A stretch of 18,365 nt of DNA from an uncultured Austwickia sp. GTDB taxonomy: Bacteria > Actinomycetota > Actinomycetes > Actinomycetales > Dermatophilaceae. This document shows positions 5,830 to 12,828 of this stretch, in pieces (positions within the stretch are counted from its first letter, which is position 1; the number at the start of each line of letters is the position of its first letter). The translations under genes and the position numbers were made by a program. The stretch lies in assembly GCA_934678955.1 (NCBI GenBank), contig CAKUSI010000042.1, positions 1 to 18,365 on the forward strand, written 5' to 3'. The notes beneath the pieces are model-generated. The model saw only the letters and a program-made list of their open reading frames with translations, had not been told where the DNA came from and made no database searches.

Positions 5830-7745
5830 CGTCGGTTCCTCTCCAGCCATGCTTGTAGCATCAACGCGGTCCACAGCAGGTAGTCGTTGTTGCGGCGCCC
5901 CGACAGGTGCTCGGCCAGGGCGCGTTGGACGGGCTCGGGGCGCAGCAGCCCCCGGCGGGCGAGCGTCGCCGGTGCCAGGAGGTCGGTGGCCCACGCGCGC
6001 AGCGGCCCGCGCAGCCAGTCGGCCAGCGGCGGATCGAAGCCCAGCTTGGGCCGGTCCCACAGGTCGCGGGGGACGTGGCGGGCCAGCAGTTCCCGGACCA
6101 ACCACTTGCCCTGCCCGTCCCGCACCTTGCCACGGTCGGGAACCTGCCAGGTGAAGTCGACGAACTCGCGCGCCAGGAACGGGACGCGGACCTCGAGCCC
6201 CACCGCCATGCTGGCCCGGTCGACCTTCACCAGCATGTTGTCGGGCAGCGTGCGGACCTGGTCGGCGAAGAGCATCTGGTCCAGGGGGCCGCCCACCGCC
6301 AACAGCCTCGGCGTGCCCAGGCCGCGCGGCGCATCGAGCATGACCTCATGCGGGTCCCACTGCGTCGCCAAGGCGTGGTAGGCATCCACCACGCTGTCGG
6401 ACGCCAGCGTCCCGGCCAGCTTGTGCAGCTTGGTCCCCAGCGCGGGAGGTGCCCCGGGGACGGCGGCGCCGACGCGGTCCCACGCACCCGGGCCGAGCGC
6501 GCGCAGGCCGGTCGCGACGCCGCGGCGCACGGGGCGCGGGAGCCTGCGCAGGCGGCCGACGGTGCCGTAGGCGACCCGGTAGCGGTTGTACCCGGCCAGC
6601 AGCTCGTCGCCCGCGTCGCCGCTCAGGGCGACGACCACGTGCTCGCGGGCCGCCTCGCACAGCAACGCCATCGGGATCGACGACGGGTCGGCGAACGGTT
6701 CGTCGTGCAGGGCCACCACGCGGTGAGCCAGCGTGACCGCGTCGACCTCGGGCAGCGGGAGCGTGGTGTGGTCGGTGCCGAGGTGGCGCGCGATGGTGGC
6801 CGCGGCGTCCGACTCGTCGGCCTCGCCGCCGACGGCGACGGTGAAGGTGCGCACGGGACGGTCCGCAACGACCTGGGCCAGAGCGGCGATGGTCGAGGAG
6901 TCAAGACCGCCGGACAGGAAGGCCCCGACGGGCACGTCGGCGTGGATCCTGGTGCGCAAGGACGCCAGCAGCAGTTCCTCGGCCCGGTCGACGAGTTCGT
7001 CGTCACCGAGCGTCAGCCGGTTGCGGATCCCCGCCTCGGCGGTGTCGCGCAGCGACCAGTACGGCACGGGTTCGGCGTCGAAGTCGCCGGCGGTGATCGT
7101 GAGCGTGCTCCCGGCCGGCAGCTTGCGGGTGCCCTGCCGGAAGCCGAGCGGGGCCGGCACGTAGCCCAGCCGCAGGTATTCGGCGACCGCCACGGGATCG
7201 GGATCCGCCGACGCGCCCGGGATGGTGGCGAGCGCAGACAGTTCCGAGGCGAAGGCGAAGGTCTGCCCGAACCGACCGTAGAAGAGGGGCTTCTCCCCCA
7301 TCCGGTCGCGCGCGAGGTGGAGTGTGGAGCGTTCGCGGTCCCAGGCAGCGAGGGCGAACATGCCATCGATGCGCTCCAGCGCGGGCACGAGCCCGTGTCG
7401 CGCGATGAGTTCGACGAGGACCTCCGTGTCGGACGTGCCACGGAAGGTGCTGCCGGTCGAACGCAGGACCTCACGGTGGTGCGCGTGGTCGTAGACCTCG
7501 CCGTTGAGGGCGAGGACCCACCGTCCATCGGCCGAGGTCATGGGCTGCCGGCCGGTTGGGCCGAGGTCGAGGATCGCCAACCGGCGGTGGGCCAGGTGGA
7601 CACCCTCGCCCGGGTCGGACCACTCGCCCCCGTCGTCGGGCCCGCGGTGGGCGACGGCACCGGCCATCAGGCGCACGGCATCGGCCGGATCGGTCGCCGA
7701 CAGCGCGCGGGACGGGTGGCTCCACAGCCCGGCCACACCGCACAT
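5826..7745 (-). CDS. asnB: Asparagine synthetase B-type glutamine amidotransferase
   Basis: A 639-residue enzyme with complete class II glutaminase and AsnB synthetase domains. Cys2 (MCGVAG) is the N-terminal nucleophile; HRGPDDGG (33-40) and NGEVYDH (81-87) complete the glutaminase site. The ATP pyrophosphatase loop is LSGGLDSS (277-284), and LSGDAGDELLAGYNRY (374-389) is also conserved. In polysaccharide loci such paralogues are thought to amidate uronic acids or other carboxyls rather than make free asparagine; that is the favoured role here because it is coupled to a GNAT gene within a glycan locus. The ATG at 7745 has a strong SD (GAAAGGGGG). Housekeeping asparagine synthesis cannot be excluded. 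Confidence 0.9.
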   Translation of the reverse strand: MCGVAGLWSHPSRALSATDPADAVRLMAGAVAHRGPDDGGEWSDPGEGVHLAHRRLAILDLGPTGRQPMTSADGRWVLALNGEVYDHAHHREVLRSTGSTFRGTSDTEVLVELIARHGLVPALERIDGMFALAAWDRERSTLHLARDRMGEKPLFYGRFGQTFAFASELSALATIPGASADPDPVAVAEYLRLGYVPAPLGFRQGTRKLPAGSTLTITAGDFDAEPVPYWSLRDTAEAGIRNRLTLGDDELVDRAEELLLASLRTRIHADVPVGAFLSGGLDSSTIAALAQVVADRPVRTFTVAVGGEADESDAAATIARHLGTDHTTLPLPEVDAVTLAHRVVALHDEPFADPSSIPMALLCEAAREHVVVALSGDAGDELLAGYNRYRVAYGTVGRLRRLPRPVRRGVATGLRALGPGAWDRVGAAVPGAPPALGTKLHKLAGTLASDSVVDAYHALATQWDPHEVMLDAPRGLGTPRLLAVGGPLDQMLFADQVRTLPDNMLVKVDRASMAVGLEVRVPFLAREFVDFTWQVPDRGKVRDGQGKWLVRELLARHVPRDLWDRPKLGFDPPLADWLRGPLRAWATDLLAPATLARRGLLRPEPVQRALAEHLSGRRNNDYLLWTALMLQAWLERNRR

Positions 7746-7780
7746 GTCGGCCCCCTTTCCCGCACCAGCGCTCGTCCGCG

Positions 7781-7790
7781 AGTGTATCCA
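7781..7790. promoter_or_regulatory. Overlapping divergent -10-like elements between asnB and a glycosyltransferase
   Basis: The minus strand reads TACACT (7786 to 7781), a TANNNT -10 that would give asnB a short leader with a good SD. On the plus strand TATCCA (7785-7790) overlaps it by two bases and lies 8 bases before the ATG at 7799, consistent with a leaderless start. Only 53 bp separate the two genes, so the promoters must share DNA. Confidence 0.4.
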
Positions 7791-7798
7791 TCGCGGGG

Positions 7799-8947
7799 AT
7801 GGTCCAGAATCGCTGCATGGAAGCGCAGCGCGGGGTGTCGTCCAAGCCGGTCCGGGTCCTGTGGATCATCAAGGGTCTGGGGGCCGGTGGTGCGGAGCAA
7901 CTGCTCGCCTCGAGCGCGCGGGTGGCCGACCATGACGCGTTCCACTACGAGGCGGCCTATGTCCGCCCGGACAAGGACAAGCTGGTGCCGGCCCTGGGGG
8001 CGTCCGGCGTTCCGTGCACGCTGCTGGCACGCGGGCGCCGCGGGGCGTGGACCTGGCCGCTGCGGCTGCGTTCGCTGATGCGTGGGTTCGACGTCGTGCA
8101 CGCCCACTCCCCCCTGTTGGCCGGGGTGGCCCGGGTGGCGGCACTCACCCTGGGGCGGGGGCGTCCGGTGGTCGTGTCGACCGAGCACAACGTCTGGGGC
8201 AACTTCGCGCTGCCCACCCGACTGCTCAACGCGGCGACGTGCGCGCTGGACGCCCAGCGCTGGTCGGTCTCCGGCGAGGTGCAGCGGTCGATGTGGGGAC
8301 GCCTCGGTGCGGGTGCTCCCGTGCTCGTCCACGGGATCGTGCACGACGGCGGGGCGGCACCCACGCGTCCGCGGGAGGAGGTGCGGCGCGAACTGGGCAT
8401 CCCCGACGACGCCGTGGTGACCGTCACGGTCGCCAACCTGCGCAAGGAGAAGGACTACCCGAACCTGTTGCGAGCGGCCCAGGTCGCGCTGGCCCGGAAC
8501 CCGAAGCTCGTGATGCTGGCCGTCGGGCAGGGACCCCTGGCCGAGGAGATGGCCGCGCTGCACTCCCAGCTCGGCCTGGGCGACCGGTTCAAGTTCCTGG
8601 GCTACCGGGGGGACGTGCCGGACCTGCTGGGTGCCTCGGACATCTTCCTGCTCAGCTCAGAGTTCGAGGGGCTGCCGGTGTCGATCATGGAGGCGATGGC
8701 CGTGGGGCTCCCCGTGGTGGCCACCTCGGTCGGTGGGGTTCCGGAGGCGGTGGTCGAGGGGGCCACCGGACGCCTCGTCCCACCGAAGGACCATGCACGA
8801 TTGGCCGAGGCGCTCCTGTCGGTGGCGTCGGACGCTGATTCGCGCGAGGCGATGGGAGTAGAGGCGACCAGGCAGAGCACGAAGTTCGACATCCGCCATG
8901 CTGTCGACACCCAGGAGGCGGCCTACCGCCGCCTGGTCAGGCGCTGA
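7799..8947 (+). CDS. GT4-family glycosyltransferase
   Basis: A 382-residue GT-B enzyme. The N-terminal domain starts with VRVLWIIKGLGAGGAEQLL, the glycine-rich acceptor-side loop of GT4 enzymes. The C-terminal donor domain contains VANLRKEKDY and the EX7E motif in EFEGLPVSIMEAMAVG, then the typical LPVVATSVGGVPE segment. It should transfer a sugar from an NDP donor to a lipid-linked intermediate at the cytoplasmic membrane face. There is no SD before ATG 7799, and ATG 7817 is an alternative start. The promoter shares DNA with asnB. The 3' end overlaps the convergent deacetylase gene by 25 nt. Donor and acceptor are unknown. Confidence 0.9.
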   Translation: MVQNRCMEAQRGVSSKPVRVLWIIKGLGAGGAEQLLASSARVADHDAFHYEAAYVRPDKDKLVPALGASGVPCTLLARGRRGAWTWPLRLRSLMRGFDVVHAHSPLLAGVARVAALTLGRGRPVVVSTEHNVWGNFALPTRLLNAATCALDAQRWSVSGEVQRSMWGRLGAGAPVLVHGIVHDGGAAPTRPREEVRRELGIPDDAVVTVTVANLRKEKDYPNLLRAAQVALARNPKLVMLAVGQGPLAEEMAALHSQLGLGDRFKFLGYRGDVPDLLGASDIFLLSSEFEGLPVSIMEAMAVGLPVVATSVGGVPEAVVEGATGRLVPPKDHARLAEALLSVASDADSREAMGVEATRQSTKFDIRHAVDTQEAAYRRLVRR

Positions 8948-9762
8948 GTCGTCCGCTTGGCCAGCTTCGCCCCGCCGACGAGCGCGGCGTACGCGCGCTC
9001 GGCGCGCAGTGACCCGGTGAGCTTCGCCGCGAAGAAGGCGTCGGGGTCAGTACGACGCACGGGCACGCGGGCGAGCGCCTGGAGGTTCGTGCCCGGGAGA
9101 TTGCGCCCCAGTTCACCGGTGGACGCGCTGCGGAAGCGGTCCCGCATGGCCTCGTCCATGGGCGGCACGCGGACACCCCAGGGGTAGGTGAAGTGGCGCG
9201 GCGTGACGCGCAGGTGGCGTTGGATCTCCGTGGTGCACTCGTCGAGTTCCGCGATCGTCAGGGCCTCAGGCCGCACGTGATGGTGGGTGTGGTTGCCCAG
9301 CGTGCACAGCCCGGATGCCAGCATCTCCTCCAGTTGCGCCCACGACAACCCACGTCCGGGTTGGCCGGTGGCCGTTGCACCCTCCCAGACCATGGGTTCT
9401 CCCATGTAGGCGCTGGCGAGGTAGATCGTGAACGGGAGTCGCCGGTCCTTGAGGAGGGGCCAGGCGTTCTCGTACACGTCGGCGAAACCGTCGTCGAAGG
9501 TCAGGACCACGGAGGGCGACACATCGCCGGCGTTGAGCCGGTCGAGGGAATCGTCGAGGGAGAGGACGTCGTGCCCGTCGAGGATGTCGAGCTGTCGCCG
9601 GAAGGTGTGGGGGTGCAGGTCGAGTTCGTTGTCGGTCCCCCCGCCGACGCGGTGGTAGATGAGCAGCGTGGCCCCACCCGCGGTGTCCCGCTCCGGCACC
9701 CGGGCCAACCCTCGCTTGACCGCCGCGCGCAGGTCGGTCGCGCCCCTCTCAACGCCCGGCAT
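8923..9762 (-). CDS. Polysaccharide deacetylase (NodB/CE4 family)
   Basis: A 279-residue CE4-type enzyme. Motif 1 is TFDDGF with Asp90 and Asp91. The metal-binding pair is His158 and His162 in NHTHHHV, where Val replaces the usual Pro. Motif 3 is FTYPWG (191-196). The C-terminal catalytic His motif is not obvious. The protein has no signal peptide or membrane segment, so it may act on a cytoplasmic lipid-linked or nucleotide-linked amino sugar, or have an unusual route out. It is the last gene of the chain-length/polymerase operon, and its start overlaps the upstream membrane-protein gene by 14 nt. A weak GAGG lies 11 nt before the ATG. Confidence 0.85.
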   Translation of the reverse strand: MPGVERGATDLRAAVKRGLARVPERDTAGGATLLIYHRVGGGTDNELDLHPHTFRRQLDILDGHDVLSLDDSLDRLNAGDVSPSVVLTFDDGFADVYENAWPLLKDRRLPFTIYLASAYMGEPMVWEGATATGQPGRGLSWAQLEEMLASGLCTLGNHTHHHVRPEALTIAELDECTTEIQRHLRVTPRHFTYPWGVRVPPMDEAMRDRFRSASTGELGRNLPGTNLQALARVPVRRTDPDAFFAAKLTGSLRAERAYAALVGGAKLAKRTTQRLTRRR

Positions 9763-11101
9763 ACAGCACCGGCCTCGGACCGACGTACTGGGGCGTCCGC
9801 TTCTTCTTGGTCTTGGGCTTGACCGGCAGCGCCAGCATCACCAGGACGAACGGCAGCATGAGCACTCGCTGACGGGCGAGGATGCCGAAGTTCGAGAACC
9901 CGGCAAACGCGATGATGAACGCCAGCGCGTACACGACGGCGAACACCACGTAGGGGTTGCGTCGGAAGAAACCTGGCAACGATCGGAGGCGCGGGACGGC
10001 CAAGGCGAACAGCCCGATCAGCAGGACGCTCTCGGCGCTTTGGGCGAGCATCGCCGGGCCGCTGGCCTCCCAGGGGAAGGGCCGGAACAACACCGTGCCG
10101 ATCGCTGCCGGAACACCCAGTGGATGGCTCAGCGGCACAGGCTCGAAGGCCGACCCGCCCTGGGCCGTGTTGTCGCTGCGGTACTCGATCTCTTGGCTGA
10201 CTGCATCAATCGTGATGTCCTCGATCCCGAGGAACTCCGCCGACTGGGTGGTCATCACCAGCACCGCGGCGCCCATCACCACGACGCCCAAGAACTTCGT
10301 CAGGACGCCCGTCGAGTTGGCTCTAGTGGGGCGCATGAGTTGGGCCACGAGGAGCGCGGCGGTGAACAGTACCGTGACGTGCGGGCGGATCAACGCTGAG
10401 CCGAACAGCCCCAGAATGATGACGGGCAGTCCGAGCGCGATCTGCCCAGCGAAAAACCGTGCCGCGCCGTACGCAGCAACACCGACGAACAGCATCAGCC
10501 AGGACTCCTTGCCGATGCTGGAGGGCCAGAACAACAGCGAGGGCAACAGGAACACCAGGACGGCGTACCGGCGTTGGTCGCCCTCGGGCACCGCGATCTG
10601 GAACGCCCGGAAGATCAGGTAGACCCCCCAGAAGGCGAAGCTACCGAAGACGAAGAAGGCGGTGAGGGTGCTGGGTCCGATGACGAAGTAGACCGCCGTG
10701 GTGATGAGCTCCATGGTCTGCGTGCCGGCCTTCTCACCGACCTCCCACAGGAAGTTGCCCTTGCGCCACTCGAAGTAGTGCTCGGCGGCGTACAGGTTGT
10801 AGCGCTCGGCGTCGGACCCCCCGCCGTACAGCACGTACGCCATGAAGTAGCGGCCGAAGATGCCCAGCAGCTTCAGGAAGAACCCAACGAGGACAACACC
10901 AGTGATCCACTGGTCCTTCCCCCGCCGAACCGTGTTGAGGAGCACCAGGTTGAGCCCCACCACGACCGGCACCATGAACAGGGCACCCCACGTGTTGTAG
11001 GACTCCGTGTCCATCGTCTGCGTGAGCAGCACCGTGTAGCCCACCAGAGCCAGGAGGGCCAACACGAGCGCGAGTCCGCCTCGCAGAGTCCGGATTCGCA
11101 A
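9749..11101 (-). CDS. Polytopic membrane protein, candidate polysaccharide polymerase
   Basis: A 450-residue protein with about ten hydrophobic segments, starting at residues ~8-26 and ending near residue 430 before a basic tail (KPKTKKKRTPQ). The middle contains conserved-looking polar sites in membrane loops: GGGSDAERYN (93-102), FWPSSIGKESW (191-201) and ALIRPHVT (236-243). These resemble Wzy/EpsG-like polymerases found next to Wzz/BY-kinase genes, although no named domain can be confirmed by eye. It begins with TTG, 6 nt after the kinase stop, with GAGG upstream, and is therefore in the kinase operon. Position and topology suggest a Wzy; a GT-C-type transferase is an alternative. Confidence 0.65.
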   Translation of the reverse strand: MRIRTLRGGLALVLALLALVGYTVLLTQTMDTESYNTWGALFMVPVVVGLNLVLLNTVRRGKDQWITGVVLVGFFLKLLGIFGRYFMAYVLYGGGSDAERYNLYAAEHYFEWRKGNFLWEVGEKAGTQTMELITTAVYFVIGPSTLTAFFVFGSFAFWGVYLIFRAFQIAVPEGDQRRYAVLVFLLPSLLFWPSSIGKESWLMLFVGVAAYGAARFFAGQIALGLPVIILGLFGSALIRPHVTVLFTAALLVAQLMRPTRANSTGVLTKFLGVVVMGAAVLVMTTQSAEFLGIEDITIDAVSQEIEYRSDNTAQGGSAFEPVPLSHPLGVPAAIGTVLFRPFPWEASGPAMLAQSAESVLLIGLFALAVPRLRSLPGFFRRNPYVVFAVVYALAFIIAFAGFSNFGILARQRVLMLPFVLVMLALPVKPKTKKKRTPQYVGPRPVLYAGR

Positions 11102-11107
11102 GGCCGC

Positions 11108-12700
11108 CTACCTCGTCGGCTCCGGGGGGACGTCGCCACCAAGGTCTCGGGCAACTCGTTGCTCCCCGCGCTTGGCGCGCTTGGCGCGCTTGGCACCAGC
11201 CTTGCTCGGGCGGTCCTCGCCATACCCGTACACCGCGTAGCCGTAGTCCGCCTTGCGCGTCGGGGCACCGATGAGGATGGCACCGAGCACGGGCACCTGG
11301 AACCGTCCGAGCAACTCGGAGACGCGCGTGGCCGCGTTGGTCGTGAGGCGGCCGCTACGCACCACGAGGACGATGACGTCCACGAGGGGCACGATGTCGA
11401 ACACGTCAGAAGCAGCCAGGAGCGGCGCGGTGTCGACGATGACCACATCGGCGAGGTCGCGAGCCTCCTCGATGAGTGGGCCCATGCGACTCGTGAGCGC
11501 CGCCGGGGTCTCCAAGCGGGTACCAGCCGTGACGACGCCCACACCGGGCACGCTCGTCGGCCGCACCAGCGAGGACAACTTGATGCGCCGAGGATCTGCC
11601 AGGTAGTCGGACATGCCGGCCCCCTGCGGCACGTCGAACTTGATGTTCATGTCGGGGTTCCGCAGGTCCGCGTCGAGGGCGAGGACCTTGAGGCCCGCCT
11701 CGGCGAAGCTGGCCGCCAGGTTGACAGCGCTGGTTGTCTTACCCTCGGCCGCGTGACTCGAGCTGACCAGCACCACCTGGGCGCCCTGGTGCAGGGAAGA
11801 ACCTTCCTCGGCCGCAAAGCGGCGGGGGGCATCCTCGTCCACGGTCTCAGCTGCCAGACGTGGGGCGTGCATGAGGGCGGTTCGGACGGAACGGTAGCCG
11901 TCGGCGTAAATGCTCAGGGGCTGGCTGATCGTCAGGATCTTGCCGGCAGCACGCTCGCCACGCTTGAGGCGCGGCACGTCGCCGACGATCGGCAAGCGCA
12001 GGGCGTCAGCGACTTCCTCGCGGGTACGTAGGCGTGAATCTAGACGGTCGAGCACCATCGCGAGCGCCAAGCCGAACAGGAGCCCGGCCAGCGCGGCGAG
12101 AGCTGTGCGGATGTTGCGGTCGGGGGGGATCACGAACCCGGACGTGCTCTGGTTGGGGAGCGGTGTCGCTTCCTGGAGCATCGTGAGCTGCGTGTTACCA
12201 CCGCCGGCGGGACGCTCATCGAAGAACGCGATCGCCTCCTTCGCGAAGGTATTCGCAACCTCCGCTGCACGCTGGCCGTCGGAGGCCGTCGTGGAAATGG
12301 CGATCGAGTCGGATTCGGGGTCGGGCGTTACCACCACGCCGGAGGCCAGCAGGGCGGGGTCGCGCGAGTCGTTCAGGGAGGCGGCGGCACGACGAGGCAC
12401 CTCGCCCTCCTTGATGAACAGCGCGATACGGCCCATCGAAGCTGGCGGTTCCGCCACGGGTGCCTGTGTCTGGACGGGTGCAGCGGTCCCTGGCCGCCCG
12501 GTCGTGGTGGGCCGTGCAACGGGTTCGGGAGCACGCGCCCCCACCAAGACCGTGGCCGTAGCCGTGTAGGAGCCGATCCTGGGCGTCGTGTCGCGACGAG
12601 CCGGGGTGATCGCGAACATCACGGCGGCGGCGATGATCGTGCAAAGCACGACCACCAGCCAACGTTGCCGCAGGATCTTGAGAAACTCGTGGAGGCTCAT
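11108..12700 (-). CDS. Wzz-like chain-length determinant fused to BY-kinase (CpsD/Wzc type)
   Basis: A 530-residue bacterial tyrosine kinase. Residues 15-32 and ~199-217 are membrane helices flanking an extracytoplasmic Wzz domain that contains a Pro-rich insertion (~57-88). The cytoplasmic kinase has Walker A SSSHAAEGKTT (Lys321), Walker A' LALDADLRNP (340-349) and Walker B VVIVDTAPLL (419-428). A tyrosine cluster (Y486, Y488, Y491, Y493) near the C-terminus is the probable autophosphorylation site. A KRAKRAKRG basic repeat follows. Such proteins control chain length and export. The ATG at 12700 is preferred over the GTG at 12706 because AAAGG lies at proper spacing before it. The probable partner phosphatase is at 963-1607. 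First gene of a three-gene operon. Confidence 0.9.
   Translation of the reverse strand: MSLHEFLKILRQRWLVVVLCTIIAAAVMFAITPARRDTTPRIGSYTATATVLVGARAPEPVARPTTTGRPGTAAPVQTQAPVAEPPASMGRIALFIKEGEVPRRAAASLNDSRDPALLASGVVVTPDPESDSIAISTTASDGQRAAEVANTFAKEAIAFFDERPAGGGNTQLTMLQEATPLPNQSTSGFVIPPDRNIRTALAALAGLLFGLALAMVLDRLDSRLRTREEVADALRLPIVGDVPRLKRGERAAGKILTISQPLSIYADGYRSVRTALMHAPRLAAETVDEDAPRRFAAEEGSSLHQGAQVVLVSSSHAAEGKTTSAVNLAASFAEAGLKVLALDADLRNPDMNIKFDVPQGAGMSDYLADPRRIKLSSLVRPTSVPGVGVVTAGTRLETPAALTSRMGPLIEEARDLADVVIVDTAPLLAASDVFDIVPLVDVIVLVVRSGRLTTNAATRVSELLGRFQVPVLGAILIGAPTRKADYGYAVYGYGEDRPSKAGAKRAKRAKRGEQRVARDLGGDVPPEPTR
11168..11194. repeat. Three perfect 9-bp tandem repeats inside the BY-kinase gene
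   Basis: GCGCTTGGC is repeated three times without mismatch. It encodes the repeating Ala-Lys-Arg residues of the basic tail after the tyrosine cluster. Slippage would change tail length in whole codon triplets without a frameshift. Confidence 0.8.
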
Positions 12701-12761
12701 CGGCACCTTTCAACGGCGAGATCGCACCCGGCCGGAGGGGCGGAAACGGAAACCTCAAGAC

Positions 12762-12767
12762 ATCCTA
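12762..12767 (-). promoter_or_regulatory. Putative -10 element of the BY-kinase operon
   Basis: The minus strand reads TAGGAT (12767 to 12762), a strong match to actinobacterial -10 sites. It would give a leader of about 55 nt carrying the SD of the kinase gene. The expected -35 region (about 12785-12790) falls within the left arm of an inverted repeat. Confidence 0.5.
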
Positions 12768-12782
12768 GCGGAGCGCAGAGAG

Positions 12783-12819
12783 GTCTCACTATTGGAGTTT
12801 CACCCACCGCCAGTGAGAC
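12783..12819. promoter_or_regulatory. Inverted repeat, possible operator between divergent operons
   Basis: GTCTCACT (12783-12790) and AGTGAGAC (12812-12819) are perfect inverted copies separated by 21 bp. A related GTTTCACC lies between them (12797-12804), in direct orientation to the left arm. The left arm covers the -35 zone of the minus-strand kinase promoter. The right arm lies just before the plus-strand GTG at 12829, overlapping the GACAGT -10-like sequence (12817-12822). The layout fits a regulator-binding site acting on both operons. The regulator is unknown. Confidence 0.45.
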
Positions 12820-12828
12820 AGTGGGCTG

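Noticed and set aside
5907..8078. Very long plus-strand open frame of 723 codons opposite asnB
   Set aside because: It is a high-GC antisense artefact. The product is Gly/Arg/Gln-rich with no domain, while asnB on the other strand has complete motifs.
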